Source of the DNA: Maribacter stanieri | GTDB lineage: Bacteria; Bacteroidota; Bacteroidia; Flavobacteriales; Flavobacteriaceae | Assembly (NCBI RefSeq): GCF_900112245.1 | Contig: NZ_FOYX01000002.1 | Location: 310,001 to 374,000 of the forward strand | Length of the DNA: 64,000 nucleotides | Direction: 5' to 3' | In this document: positions 42,454 to 51,590 of the stretch, piece after piece | Position numbering within the stretch: position 1 is the stretch's first letter | Layout of the letters: the number at the start of each line of letters is the position of its first letter | Translations under genes and position numbers: made by a program | Notes under the pieces: generated by a model | Told to the model about the DNA's origin: nothing | The model's input: only the letters and a program-made list of their open reading frames with translations | Databases searched by the model: none

Positions 42454-44279
42454 TGAACTATTTCAAAAAGATTCTTCGCTTTGCGAAGCCTTACAAGATA
42501 TATGCTATTTTAAATATTATATCTAACGTCTTTTATGCATTGTTTTCAACATTGGCGATGATTTCATTATTTCCAATGTTGAACGTGCTTTTTAATCAAA
42601 CAGAAAAAATATACATCAAACCAAAATGGAATGGTATTTCTGATTTAAAGGATTTTGTTACCGACTCTTTAAACTTTTATGTTACCGAACGAAGCGAGCA
42701 TAGCGATCCAGGCGAAGTACTAATGCTAATGGTAGGATTGATAATTACGATGTTTCTTCTAAAGAATCTTTTTAATTACTTAGCCATGTACTTCATTACA
42801 TTTCTGCGTAATGGTGTACTTAAAGATTTACGAAATGAATTATATGACAAAACAGTAGAACTTCCTATATCTTATTATTCTGAAAAAAGAAAAGGTGATA
42901 CTATTGCCCGCATAACATCCGATGTATTAGAAATACAACATTCCTTTCTATCTATATTAGAACTAATTGTAAGAGAACCACTTACAATCATTTTTACGAT
43001 TATAGCAATGTTAGCTATTAGTCCGAAATTAACATTATTCGTATTTCTATTTCTTCCGGTTTCAGGATTTTTAATTTCATTAATCGGTAAATCTTTAAAA
43101 CGAAAATCTGACAAGGTTCAAAATGAACAAGGGTATTTCTTATCCATATTAGAAGAAACTTTAGGCGGTTTACGAGTCATCAAAGCTTTTAATGCGGAAT
43201 CGGTATTCGCCAAGAAATTTCAAGCGTCCACCAAAAGATTTTTTAATTTTTCTAATAGCCTGCTTAATAGACAAAATTTAGCATCACCGACAAGTGAATT
43301 TTTTGGTATTGCTGCTATCGGAGTCATTCTTTGGTATGGAGGGCAAATGGTACTTGTAGATAAAACACTTGAAGCCGAACTCTTTATAACATATATGGCA
43401 TTGTCGTATCAGATACTAACGCCTGCCAAATCTATAAGCAAAGCTTCGTATAGTGTCAAGAAGGGTAACGCAGCGGCAGAACGTGTATTAGAAGTTTTAG
43501 AGACCGAAAATCCGATATCGGAAATTGATAATCCAATTCATCAAGAAACATTTAACAATGAGGTTTCTATAAATAATATCTCATTTAAATATGAAGATGA
43601 GTATGTTTTAAAAAATTTCAATCTTACTGTAGAGAAAGGTAAAACTGTTGCGCTAGTAGGGCAATCTGGTAGTGGGAAAAGTACCATTGCTAATCTTGTT
43701 ACTCGTTTTTACGATGTTAATGAAGGTGACATCAGCATTGACGGAAATAACATTAAAAACCTCAGTAAAAAATCGCTCCGTGGCTTACTCGGCTTGGTTA
43801 CTCAAGATTCTATTTTATTTAATGACACTGTTAAAAACAACATCGGATTAGGAAAAGAAAATGCTACCGACGAAGAAATTATTGCAGCCGCTAAAATTGC
43901 AAATGCACATGATTTCATCATGGACCTACCTAAAGGGTATGACACTAACATTGGAGATAGCGGCAACAAGTTAAGTGGCGGACAAAAACAGCGATTGTCC
44001 ATTTCTAGAGCGGTATTAAAAAATCCTCCAATAATGATATTGGATGAAGCTACATCTGCTTTAGACACTGAAAGCGAACGTCTGGTACAAGACGCTCTTG
44101 AAAAAATGATGAAAAACAGAACGTCTATTGTCATTGCTCACAGACTTTCTACCATTCAAAATGCAGATACCATTGTAGTGCTTTTAAAGGGAGAGATTGT
44201 TGAACAAGGTACTCATGCTGAACTTTTAGAGCTTAATGGTACATACAAGAAACTAGTACAGATGCAATCGTTGGCATAA
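42453..44279 (+). CDS. ABC transporter, ATP-binding protein and permease (MsbA-like)
   Basis: A 608-residue half-transporter: six transmembrane helices in the first 330 residues, then an ATPase with Walker A VGQSGSGKSTIA, signature KLSGGQKQRLSISRAV, Walker B IMILDEATSALD and the H-loop IAHRLSTI. The fold suits a lipid or drug exporter such as MsbA. The start overlaps the phosphohexomutase stop by 1 nt. Ends in a terminator. With the GT2 and mutase it may export a glycolipid, but that is an inference. It has no separate signal peptide. Confidence 0.93.
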   Translation: MNYFKKILRFAKPYKIYAILNIISNVFYALFSTLAMISLFPMLNVLFNQTEKIYIKPKWNGISDLKDFVTDSLNFYVTERSEHSDPGEVLMLMVGLIITMFLLKNLFNYLAMYFITFLRNGVLKDLRNELYDKTVELPISYYSEKRKGDTIARITSDVLEIQHSFLSILELIVREPLTIIFTIIAMLAISPKLTLFVFLFLPVSGFLISLIGKSLKRKSDKVQNEQGYFLSILEETLGGLRVIKAFNAESVFAKKFQASTKRFFNFSNSLLNRQNLASPTSEFFGIAAIGVILWYGGQMVLVDKTLEAELFITYMALSYQILTPAKSISKASYSVKKGNAAAERVLEVLETENPISEIDNPIHQETFNNEVSINNISFKYEDEYVLKNFNLTVEKGKTVALVGQSGSGKSTIANLVTRFYDVNEGDISIDGNNIKNLSKKSLRGLLGLVTQDSILFNDTVKNNIGLGKENATDEEIIAAAKIANAHDFIMDLPKGYDTNIGDSGNKLSGGQKQRLSISRAVLKNPPIMILDEATSALDTESERLVQDALEKMMKNRTSIVIAHRLSTIQNADTIVVLLKGEIVEQGTHAELLELNGTYKKLVQMQSLA

Positions 44280-44314
44280 ATTTTTATACCAGGTTATTCT
44301 TAAAGTTTTTAAAT

Positions 44315-44351
44315 TAAAAAAGCCATCTTTTCAGATGGCTTTCATTTTTTT
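44315..44351 (+). terminator. Terminator after the MsbA-like gene
   Basis: AAAGCCATCT, loop TTTC, AGATGGCTTT, followed by CATTTTTTT. An A-rich tract also precedes the stem, so it may serve the convergent lipoprotein gene too. Confidence 0.85.
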
Positions 44352-44368
44352 TGCGAATAAGGCTTAAA

Positions 44369-45058
44369 CTATCGAGCCACTTTAATATCTACAATCATAA
44401 TTTGACCGTCGTTACTCTTCATTTTAATAGCTCCTTTATGTCCCGCTGCATTCTCAAATAAAACTACAACCGGATAATCTTGCGGTCCCATTGCCTCATC
44501 TTCATTCTCAATAACTAAGTCAACAAGTGAACTTTCGTCGGTTATCGCATCAAATTCTGCAACAGTCATTTGGTCTGCAGTATTTTCCATTTTTGTCGTT
44601 GTACCTCCTTCTATTTGCTCATCTATGAATAAATCATCAGGACTCATCCAAAATAAGAATCCAGGATTTGATGGACTCATATCATACCAAGCTAAATCAA
44701 TAGATGGTGCTATTTCTGCATCGATTTCATTGTAAGTGTATAAATTTCCAGTGCTTGTAGAAAAGAAACGCTTAGTATCCAACCCATCAGTATCAACTAT
44801 GAACTCCACATTTTCATATAAAACATAACTTGACAATTCTTCAACTTCCTCTTCAGTTTCTTCCTCAACTACCTCTTCTTCTACTTCCTCTTCGGTTTCT
44901 TCTTCAGCTTCCTCCTCTTCCTCTACCACTACCTCTTCTTCATCTGCTTGTTCAGTTAAGTCTTCGATAATTACATCTTCATTATCATCACTACATGAGA
45001 TTACAGAAAATACAGTTATAAAAAGGCAAATCAATAAAAAATTCTTCTTTAAAATCAT
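44369..45058 (-). CDS. Lipoprotein with acidic Glu-rich linker
   Basis: A 229-residue lipoprotein: the signal ends FSVISC (Cys22). Residues about 24-75 form a low-complexity, almost purely acidic stretch of EEV, EEE and ETEEE repeats, followed by a folded domain of about 150 residues (SSYVLYENVEFIVDTDGL onward) with no recognised family. Its end, NDGQIMIVDIKVAR, looks like an edge strand of a beta sandwich. It is divergent from the ECF sigma gene at 45198; the linker could keep the domain away from the membrane. Function unknown. Confidence 0.8.
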   Translation of the reverse strand: MILKKNFLLICLFITVFSVISCSDDNEDVIIEDLTEQADEEEVVVEEEEEAEEETEEEVEEEVVEEETEEEVEELSSYVLYENVEFIVDTDGLDTKRFFSTSTGNLYTYNEIDAEIAPSIDLAWYDMSPSNPGFLFWMSPDDLFIDEQIEGGTTTKMENTADQMTVAEFDAITDESSLVDLVIENEDEAMGPQDYPVVVLFENAAGHKGAIKMKSNDGQIMIVDIKVAR

Positions 45059-45131
45059 AAAAATAAGTTTTGGTTTATTTTAAACGGATAGATTATATAA
45101 TTATTAGGATACCTATTAAAAAGCATCAAAT

Positions 45132-45146
45132 ATCATTCGGAATGAT
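45132..45146. promoter_or_regulatory. Palindrome upstream of the second ECF sigma operon
   Basis: ATCATTC, one G, GAATGAT: perfect 7-nt arms. It lies 52 nt upstream of the sigma GTG in the divergent spacer with the acidic lipoprotein gene, a position fit for an operator of either gene. Confidence 0.4.
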
Positions 45147-45197
45147 TAAACCTTTCCCTAACTTCATGGTCTTACATTAAACAAACCTCAGTTTTAA

Positions 45198-45740
45198 GTG
45201 ATTGAAGAGGAAACATTAGTATTAGATTTAAAATCAAAGAGCAAACAAGCTCAAGCTTTTGAAGTATTGGTAAATACTTATAAGGAGCGCTTGTATTGGC
45301 AAATACGTAGTATTGTTTTAAATCACGATGATGCTGATGATGTTTTACAAAATACCTTTATAAAAGTCTATAAAAATATAGACGGATTTAAAGGAGATAG
45401 TAAACTTTTTTCTTGGATGTATAGAATTGCCACCAACGAGGCTTTAAACTTCATAAAGCAAAGAGCAAAGCTACAAGGCGTTTCAGATACTGATTACCAA
45501 GAACGTTTAGTATCTAATCTAGAAGCTGATGTATATTTTGAGGGAGATGAAATTCAACTTCAACTTCAAAAAGCCATAGCTACACTTCCTGAAAAACAAA
45601 AACTAGTATTTAATATGAAATATTTTCAAGAATTAAAATATGAAGAGATTTCAAAAATATTAGATACTTCAGTAGGTGGACTAAAAGCATCGTATCACTT
45701 AGCCGTAAAAAAAATTCAACAGTATTTAAAGGAAGATTAA
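45198..45740 (+). CDS. RNA polymerase sigma factor, ECF family (second system)
   Basis: A 180-residue ECF sigma factor that starts with GTG. Region 2 (about 20-90) contains LNHDDADDVLQNTFIKVYKN and SWMYRIATNEALNFIKQ; region 4 (about 120-178) contains LPEKQKLVFNMKYFQELKY and the recognition helix SVGGLKASYHLAVKKIQQYL. It heads a three-gene rightward operon with a single-pass membrane protein and a Spy-like periplasmic protein. This set-up resembles a stress-sensing ECF module common in flavobacteria. Confidence 0.93.
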   Translation: MIEEETLVLDLKSKSKQAQAFEVLVNTYKERLYWQIRSIVLNHDDADDVLQNTFIKVYKNIDGFKGDSKLFSWMYRIATNEALNFIKQRAKLQGVSDTDYQERLVSNLEADVYFEGDEIQLQLQKAIATLPEKQKLVFNMKYFQELKYEEISKILDTSVGGLKASYHLAVKKIQQYLKED

Positions 45741-45773
45741 ACCTTTTATATAATTGAGTGTCAAACAAGTATC

Positions 45774-46280
45774 ATGAACAAAAAAAATAAAAATCCGTTT
45801 AAAACTCCAGAAGACTATTTTGATAGTTTTGAGGATAAATTAATGGAAAAATTATCTAAAACCGAAAGTACTATTCCCAAGGATAGTGCATTTAAGGTAC
45901 CAGATAATTATTTTGAATCGTTCAATGAGTCATTACAAGAAAAGCTAAATACTGAACCCAAAATAATACCTCTTTTTTCTATTAAGAAAATAGTAGCCGT
46001 AGCCGCTTCAATTGCCGCTATTGCTATAATTGCCTTAAATTATAACTGGAGCAACGCAGAGGAATTAAGTTTTAATGATTTGGCCAACACCGATATTGAA
46101 GCCTATTTTGAAAATAATGATTTTGAGTTATCATCTTATGAAATAGCTGAAGTATTGCCAGTAACCAATACTGAATTTTCAGACTTTTTAAGCTCCCCTA
46201 TTGATAGTGATAACCTTCTTGATTACTTGAATGAAAATATAAGTGATTTTGATGAACTAAATATTGAAGACAATGAATAA
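45774..46280 (+). CDS. Single-pass membrane protein, putative anti-sigma factor
   Basis: A 168-residue protein. An N-terminal, probably cytosolic part of about 70 residues contains two copies of a P(E/D)(D/N)YF-motif unit: PEDYFDSFEDKLMEKL and PDNYFESFNESLQEKL. One transmembrane helix follows (about 73-91, IVAVAASIAAIAIIALNY), then an acidic outer tail of about 75 residues. The repeated cytosolic unit may contact the sigma factor. It lies 33 nt after the sigma gene; the role as anti-sigma factor is inferred from position. Confidence 0.7.
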   Translation: MNKKNKNPFKTPEDYFDSFEDKLMEKLSKTESTIPKDSAFKVPDNYFESFNESLQEKLNTEPKIIPLFSIKKIVAVAASIAAIAIIALNYNWSNAEELSFNDLANTDIEAYFENNDFELSSYEIAEVLPVTNTEFSDFLSSPIDSDNLLDYLNENISDFDELNIEDNE

Positions 46281-46710
46281 ACTTGCAATAATCATATTTC
46301 TATTTGTATCTACCATATCCTTTGGACAAAGAAACCAAGATTGGGAAAAAATAAACACTTTAAAAGTAGCTTTCATTACTGAAAAACTTTCACTAAGCAG
46401 TAAAGAAGCTCAAGAGTTTTGGCCTGTTTATAATGAATATCAAGAAAAAAGAAATGCTTTACGCAAAAAGAGCCATCATCAAATAAAGAGCAAAATAAAA
46501 GATGCCGACTCGCTTTCTGAAATAGAGTCTGAAAAATTACTAGCACTTCATATGCAAATTGAAGAGGAAGAAGAGGTATTGGATAATGACTTTCTTAAAA
46601 AAGTAAGTAAAGTTATCTCAGCTAAGAAAACACTTTTATTATTACGATCAGAAGAAGAGTTCAAGCGTCAATTAATGAAGCAATATCGCCAAAATAAAGG
46701 TGGCAAATAA
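46264..46710 (+). CDS. Periplasmic Spy/CpxP-like protein (sensor of ECF system)
   Basis: A 148-residue exported helical protein. The signal peptide (about 1-21, ending ISFG) is followed by KVAFITEKLSLSSKEAQEFW, the helical opening of Spy/CpxP-like proteins, which bind misfolded proteins in the periplasm. The rest is a charged helical bundle with EIESEKLLALHMQIEEEE. The gene overlaps the end of the preceding membrane protein by 17 nt. A second ATG (46273) is possible. In flavobacteria such proteins are named sensors of ECF-type sigma factors; direct sensing here is not shown. Confidence 0.75.
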   Translation: MKTMNKLAIIIFLFVSTISFGQRNQDWEKINTLKVAFITEKLSLSSKEAQEFWPVYNEYQEKRNALRKKSHHQIKSKIKDADSLSEIESEKLLALHMQIEEEEEVLDNDFLKKVSKVISAKKTLLLLRSEEEFKRQLMKQYRQNKGGK

Positions 46711-47733
46711 TTAGTTAAATACTAGTTTAGAAATACGGTTTTTACCCGCGGCGTAAGCTATGGTGTCATTTTGAAAACGAATGGTATAGAAGGATTCTTT
46801 AGTTAGTTCTTTCCAACTTTTACCCATGTCTGATGAATAAGATATTCCTGTAAAACCTACAGCAACTAGACCGTTTCCTTGTGTACCCGGTACAAACTGA
46901 ACACAACTTTTGTAACCAGGCTCTAGACCGTCTGCCAAAAGATTCCAAGTTTTCCCTCCATCCTTTGTAATTGCCTTGTTAGCTGTTGTATTATCCGGGT
47001 TTGTGTAATCTCCGCCAATGGCAAAGCCAAGATTTTTGTCATTAAAATCAATAGAATAAATACCTTCCGTTGGCTCTTCGTTACGTATTGGAGTTTGAAA
47101 AGACTCCCATGAGTTGCCTTTATCCGGAGAAAAAAGAACACGCCCAGAGGTCGTAGCAATCCAAATATTCTCCCCTACCGTCTCAATATTAGTATTGCTT
47201 GCTGCAAATGCCCCCTCACTTTCGATTCCTTCAGGTAATTTTGAACAAGGCAATTTTAACCATGAATTCCCCCCGTCAGATGTCATGATAACACTTAAAC
47301 AACCATCAACAGAATCGCCTACGGCAATACCATCTAAATCATTTAAAAAGGTCATTGCATCATAAAACACACCTTCGCCTTCTTCTTTGTACACCAACTC
47401 CATTCGCCCCTTAACTCCTGTTTTATACAGAAGAGCAGGAGATTCTATAGATAGCATGAAAAAATCATTTGCGGTATGTGCTACTGCCCTAAATGCAGGT
47501 AAGCTTGTATGGTATTTTTCAATATTTGCACGGACCTTATCTGTAGTTAAATCAATCGAACCAAATGTGCCTTTATTTGCAGCAAAGGCTAAACTATTCC
47601 CCATGAGTTCAATAGCGCGAATACTAATTGAATCGGTATAAATCGTTTCAATTCCTACAGAAGTAAATGTCCTAGGTTTTTGTTGTTCTGAGCAAGAAAC
47701 TATTAAAACTGCAAGAAGAAAAATATAACGCAT
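46711..47733 (-). CDS. YCF48/BNR-repeat beta-propeller lipoprotein
   Basis: A 340-residue lipoprotein (signal ending LIVSC, Cys14) with a beta-propeller containing repeated Asp-box/BNR motifs of the type TSDGGNSW, SPDKGNSWE, TKDGGKTW and SSDMGKSW. The fold is found in photosystem II stability factor YCF48 and in many surface proteins. Flavobacterial homologues are often labelled oxidoreductase, a name not supported by any visible redox motif. Exported, perhaps a binding or assembly protein. Convergent with the preceding gene, with adjacent stops and no terminator between them. Confidence 0.82.
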   Translation of the reverse strand: MRYIFLLAVLIVSCSEQQKPRTFTSVGIETIYTDSISIRAIELMGNSLAFAANKGTFGSIDLTTDKVRANIEKYHTSLPAFRAVAHTANDFFMLSIESPALLYKTGVKGRMELVYKEEGEGVFYDAMTFLNDLDGIAVGDSVDGCLSVIMTSDGGNSWLKLPCSKLPEGIESEGAFAASNTNIETVGENIWIATTSGRVLFSPDKGNSWESFQTPIRNEEPTEGIYSIDFNDKNLGFAIGGDYTNPDNTTANKAITKDGGKTWNLLADGLEPGYKSCVQFVPGTQGNGLVAVGFTGISYSSDMGKSWKELTKESFYTIRFQNDTIAYAAGKNRISKLVFN

Positions 47734-47882
47734 ATGATTATAGTATAAAGTTCCTCAAAAATAAATGGAATCACTTCTAAAACAATACCTTTGCAGCCTA
47801 AATTTTTGGAAGACGAAAATCATTTTAACTTATTTAAAATGAGGTAATGACATGAAATCTTCCTATCAAGTAAATAATACTG

Positions 47883-49097
47883 ATGAAATTACATAGAAAT
47901 CTGGTTTTTGCCGTAATCGATGGTCTAAACCTAATCTTCAATGAAAACGAATATGCCGACAAGGTTGTTCAAAAAGTACTGCGTTATGATAAACGTTGGG
48001 GAGCACGTGACCGTGGCTTTATAGCTGAAACTACTTATGAAATTGTACGTTACAAGCGTTTGTACACAGAAATAGCAGAAGTCAAAGCTCCATTTAGCAG
48101 ACCAGATTTATTCCGTATTTGGGCAGTATGGGCAGTGTTGAAAGGTATAAGCCTACCAGATTGGAAGCAAATTGAACCAACACCCGAAAGAAGGATTAAA
48201 GGTAAATTTGACGAACTTTCTCAAATTAGAAAATTCAGGGAAGCTATTCCTGATTGGATCGATGATTTAGGTGAAAAAGCTTTGGGCGATAAATTATGGA
48301 CAGAAGAAATAGCTAAACTTAACGTACCTGCGGAAGTTATTTTGCGTACTAACACATTAAAAACTACTAAAGAAGAATTGCGTAAAGCTCTTTTAGATGA
48401 AAATATTGTGGCTGAGCCGATTAAAGGGTATGCTTCTGCATTAAAATTAGTTGAACGAGCAAATGTATTTGTAACCCAAGCATTTAAAAATGGAATGTTT
48501 GAGGTTCAAGATGCCTCTTCTCAATTAGTCTCTGAATTCTTGGATGTTGAACCAGGTCAACGTATTGTTGATACATGTGCAGGTGCGGGTGGAAAATCTC
48601 TTCACCTTGCAGCATTAATGGAAAATAAAGGTCAATTAATTTCAATGGATATTTACGGAAGTAAATTAAAGGAATTAAAAAGGCGCGCAAGACGTAATGG
48701 TGCTCACAATATTGAAGTAAGAGAAATAGAGTCAAGTAAAGTATACAAGAAGCTATACGGTAGCGCAGATAGAGTTCTTATTGATGCTCCATGTACGGGA
48801 TTAGGAGTTTTAAGAAGAAACCCAGATTCTAAATGGAAGATGCAACCGGAGTTTTTAGATAAAATTGTAAAAACGCAAGCAGAAATCATAAGAAGCTATA
48901 GTAAAATTGTAAAACCAGGCGGAAAGATGGTTTACGCTACTTGTTCTATTCTACCTCAAGAAAACAGTCACCAAGTACAGTCATTTTTAAAGTCTGAAGA
49001 AGGTAAAGATTTCACTTTGGTAAAAGACAAAAAGATATACGCTTCTAAGAGTGGTTATGATGGCTTCTTTATGGCATTATTAGAGAAGAGTATTTAA
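47883..49097 (+). CDS. RsmB-type rRNA (cytosine-C5) methyltransferase
   Basis: A 404-residue NOL1/NOP2/sun-family RNA methyltransferase. The SAM site is VDTCAGAGGKSLHLAALM, motif IV is IDAPCTGLGVLRRNP with one catalytic Cys, and motif VI is YATCSILPQEN with the other. The first 130 residues form a helical RNA-binding or NusB-like domain. The family makes m5C in rRNA or tRNA; the exact base is not certain. A strong terminator lies downstream. Confidence 0.9.
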   Translation: MKLHRNLVFAVIDGLNLIFNENEYADKVVQKVLRYDKRWGARDRGFIAETTYEIVRYKRLYTEIAEVKAPFSRPDLFRIWAVWAVLKGISLPDWKQIEPTPERRIKGKFDELSQIRKFREAIPDWIDDLGEKALGDKLWTEEIAKLNVPAEVILRTNTLKTTKEELRKALLDENIVAEPIKGYASALKLVERANVFVTQAFKNGMFEVQDASSQLVSEFLDVEPGQRIVDTCAGAGGKSLHLAALMENKGQLISMDIYGSKLKELKRRARRNGAHNIEVREIESSKVYKKLYGSADRVLIDAPCTGLGVLRRNPDSKWKMQPEFLDKIVKTQAEIIRSYSKIVKPGGKMVYATCSILPQENSHQVQSFLKSEEGKDFTLVKDKKIYASKSGYDGFFMALLEKSI

Positions 49098-49113
49098 GAC
49101 ATACTTTTAATCA

Positions 49114-49157
49114 ACAAAAAAAGCCTTTCAGTTCATATGAACCTAAAGGCTTTTTTA
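49114..49157. terminator. Terminator between RsmB-like and M20 genes
   Basis: AAAAAAGCCTTT and AAAGGCTTTTTT arms enclose an inner GTTCAT/ATGAAC palindrome. A-run upstream and T-run downstream make it usable on both strands. Confidence 0.85.
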
Positions 49158-49176
49158 ATACTTACAATTAAAAGAC

Positions 49177-50769
49177 CTATTCTTTCAATGTTGGATATTC
49201 AATTCCTAATTGCTCCAAATACGTATCATATTTCGTTTCATCATAATAGAATTTCTCCAAAGCTGGTCTAAACTGGTCTTGCTTATCCTTGTTTAAATAT
49301 ATAGGGGGCATATCACTTTCAGAAATCATAGGCTGATACTTAGTATCTTTCTGTTGTTCATTATTGAAATAATCCCACGCACCTTTCATTAAATCCGGCT
49401 TCAACAAAAAGTCTATTATTGTCATTGCCTCTACCTTAGCCCCTGCTACAACTCCCTTATGCGCAATTGGAGTTGCCATAGCAATAGCATTACTCCAATG
49501 GTGACCTTGCAATCCAGGAATGTTAGATGGATACCTCAACGTAACCGTAGGCACTTTCCAAGAAACATCTCCAATATCATCTGAACCACCACTAATTGGT
49601 TCAATAACCGGAAGTCCTAAATCATCTAATTCTAAAGGTAAACCTTCTATTTTTTCTGAATTTACTTCTGCCTGCACAGCTTTTGCTAATTTTTGATCAG
49701 CTTCTGACCAATCTGGCAAGCCCACTTCTTTAATATTTGAATACATGGTCTCTGCAATCACCTTATTATAATGACGTGGCCATGCCGTACCCAAAACTTT
49801 AGAGGTCATAGTAGTACCAGTCATTAATGCCGCTCCTTTGGCCATATCATTTGCCATAGCATACATTTCCATGATTCCCTCATATTTTATATCTCTAAAA
49901 TAAAACCAAATAGCCGCTTTAGAAGGCACTACATTGGGCTGATCTCCCGAATCGGTAAAAATAGAGTGAGAACGTTTTAAAGGATGTAAATGTTCTCTTT
50001 TGTAATTCCAAGCAACATTCATTAACTCGGCAGCATCTAAAGCACTCTTACCTCTCCATGGTGACCCAGCAGAATGTGCCGCTTCGCCATCAAAGGCATA
50101 TTCTACAGATATTAAGCCTGTACCTCTTGTAGGTCCGTAAGACACACCTAAATTATTACCTACGTGAGTAAAAATGCACATATCGATATCATCAAAACGA
50201 CCATCTCTTACATACCATGCTTTTGCAGCTACCAATTCTTCGGCTATACCTGGCCAAACTAGTAATGTACCGCCAATATTTTCACGTTCCATAATTTTCT
50301 TCACTGCCAGTGCAGAAGAAATATTCATTGGTATACCGGAATTATGACCTTCGCCATGTCCTGGAGCACCTTCTACAATGGGCTTGTGATAAGCCACGCC
50401 TGGATATTGAGAGGCTTTTGGTATACAATCCACATCGCTACCCAAAGCAATTGTAGGTCCTTCGCCATTACTCCAAGTAGCAAACCATGCTGTAGGAATA
50501 CCTGAAATGGAATTTTCAATTTCAAATCCGTTCTCAGCAAGAATTCCGGTCAAATATTTAGAAGATTCTATTTCCTGAAATCCTAGTTCAGAAAAACTAA
50601 AAATTTTGTCTACCATTACTTGAGATTGTTTTTTATTCTCCTCTACAATGGCTGCGACCTCCGTTTTTAATTTTTCAATTTGTTTGTTTGATCTTTTCTT
50701 TTGTGAATACAAGCCACTTAAGGCTAATAAACAGCATGCAAAAGTACATAGTGTTGTTTTTTGTTTCAT
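49177..50769 (-). CDS. M20 family metallo-amidohydrolase (AbgB-like), exported
   Basis: A 530-residue exported hydrolase with a signal peptide (about 1-22). The M20 metal ligands are visible: LGSDVDCIPKA, HGEGHNSGIPMN, AEELVAAKAWYVRDGRF and a C-terminal His in LQGHHWSNAIAM. A dimerisation domain lies in the centre. Length and the GEGHNSG block are close to AbgB-type enzymes that cleave p-aminobenzoyl-glutamate or other N-acyl amino acids. It acts in the periplasm or outside. Substrate not known; the HxlR gene upstream could be a regulator. Confidence 0.88.
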   Translation of the reverse strand: MKQKTTLCTFACCLLALSGLYSQKKRSNKQIEKLKTEVAAIVEENKKQSQVMVDKIFSFSELGFQEIESSKYLTGILAENGFEIENSISGIPTAWFATWSNGEGPTIALGSDVDCIPKASQYPGVAYHKPIVEGAPGHGEGHNSGIPMNISSALAVKKIMERENIGGTLLVWPGIAEELVAAKAWYVRDGRFDDIDMCIFTHVGNNLGVSYGPTRGTGLISVEYAFDGEAAHSAGSPWRGKSALDAAELMNVAWNYKREHLHPLKRSHSIFTDSGDQPNVVPSKAAIWFYFRDIKYEGIMEMYAMANDMAKGAALMTGTTMTSKVLGTAWPRHYNKVIAETMYSNIKEVGLPDWSEADQKLAKAVQAEVNSEKIEGLPLELDDLGLPVIEPISGGSDDIGDVSWKVPTVTLRYPSNIPGLQGHHWSNAIAMATPIAHKGVVAGAKVEAMTIIDFLLKPDLMKGAWDYFNNEQQKDTKYQPMISESDMPPIYLNKDKQDQFRPALEKFYYDETKYDTYLEQLGIEYPTLKE

Positions 50770-50881
50770 GGTAGTTTTTTGAATTAGTTGCTAAAAGTTA
50801 CATAAATTGACCGTTATGCGTGCGTAAACAACCAATTTTTATCTAATTCAAAACCTGAGCACTCTATTTTATGGTAATAGT

Positions 50882-50901
50882 ATTTTATAAGGTCATAAAA
50901 T
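50882..50901. promoter_or_regulatory. Inverted repeat upstream of the M20 hydrolase gene
   Basis: ATTTTAT and ATAAAAT, 7-nt perfect arms with 6 nt between. It lies 113 nt upstream of the hydrolase start, between the HxlR stop and the M20 gene. AT-rich, so chance is possible. Confidence 0.25.
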
Positions 50902-50938
50902 CCACATTTATAAACTATAAGAAGTTAGTATTATAGTT

Positions 50939-51313
50939 TTAAAAAAGTGGCAATTGCTGATTTTTTTGAACTTCTGGCGCCACTGGTATTTCTACTTTCT
51001 TCTCCATTTGTTTTTGCCCCCAACTAGTCATTGCCTTAACGACCGGAAGCAATGATTTCCCTAATGGTGTCAACGTATATTCTACCCTTGGTGGAATTTC
51101 CCCATACAATGTACGATCAAGTATTCCAGCCCGCTCCAAAGACTTCAACTGCTTACTAAGCATTTGGCGATTAATCCCTTCAATTTCAGTAAAAAGCTTA
51201 TTAAAACGATTTGTTCCTTTTGATATATGATAAAGAATAACAGGTTTCCACTTTCCGCCAATCATATCCATACAATATTCAAGTGCTTGTGTATCATTTT
51301 TTTGCTTTGCCAT
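50939..51313 (-). CDS. HxlR family transcriptional regulator
   Basis: A 124-residue winged-helix regulator. The HxlR signature CMDMIGGKWKPVILYHIS lies at the N-terminus, followed by the recognition helix in NRQMLSKQLKSLERAGILDR and the wing PPRVEYTLTPLGKSLLPV. HxlR proteins respond to electrophiles, redox stress or aldehydes. There is a palindrome upstream at 51425-51441 that could be its operator. The target is not known; the nearest gene on the same strand is the M20 hydrolase. Confidence 0.93.
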   Translation of the reverse strand: MAKQKNDTQALEYCMDMIGGKWKPVILYHISKGTNRFNKLFTEIEGINRQMLSKQLKSLERAGILDRTLYGEIPPRVEYTLTPLGKSLLPVVKAMTSWGQKQMEKKVEIPVAPEVQKNQQLPLF

Positions 51314-51424
51314 TCTTTTTTACTTTTCTAATATCAACAAATTCACTAATTAATAACTAAAATTAAATTCAGTCTAACAAACATACTATTATAGCATTTA
51401 TTACAAAAATCTAATTTTAATACC

Positions 51425-51441
51425 ATAAAGTAACACTTTAT
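51425..51441. promoter_or_regulatory. Candidate HxlR operator palindrome
   Basis: ATAAAGT, AAC, ACTTTAT: 7-nt perfect arms. Located 112 nt before the HxlR start and 150 nt before purL, in the divergent spacer. A self-regulation site is plausible. Confidence 0.35.
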
Positions 51442-51551
51442 ATAACTTAATTATTTTTGGTGATAAAGGTAAAACAAAATCACACTAATTTCATTAACAA
51501 TTGCTGTTTAAAAGTGTTTCAATTTCCCGTAAATCTTAATTAGTAAAACCT

Positions 51552-51559
51552 TAATTTTG
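51552..51559 (+). promoter_or_regulatory. -7 promoter element of purL
   Basis: TAATTTTG fits TAnnTTTG and ends 31 nt before the purL ATG. No TTG is found at the expected -33 distance. Confidence 0.5.
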
Positions 51560-51590
51560 TACTTTAAAAATCAATACCAGACACACTATA

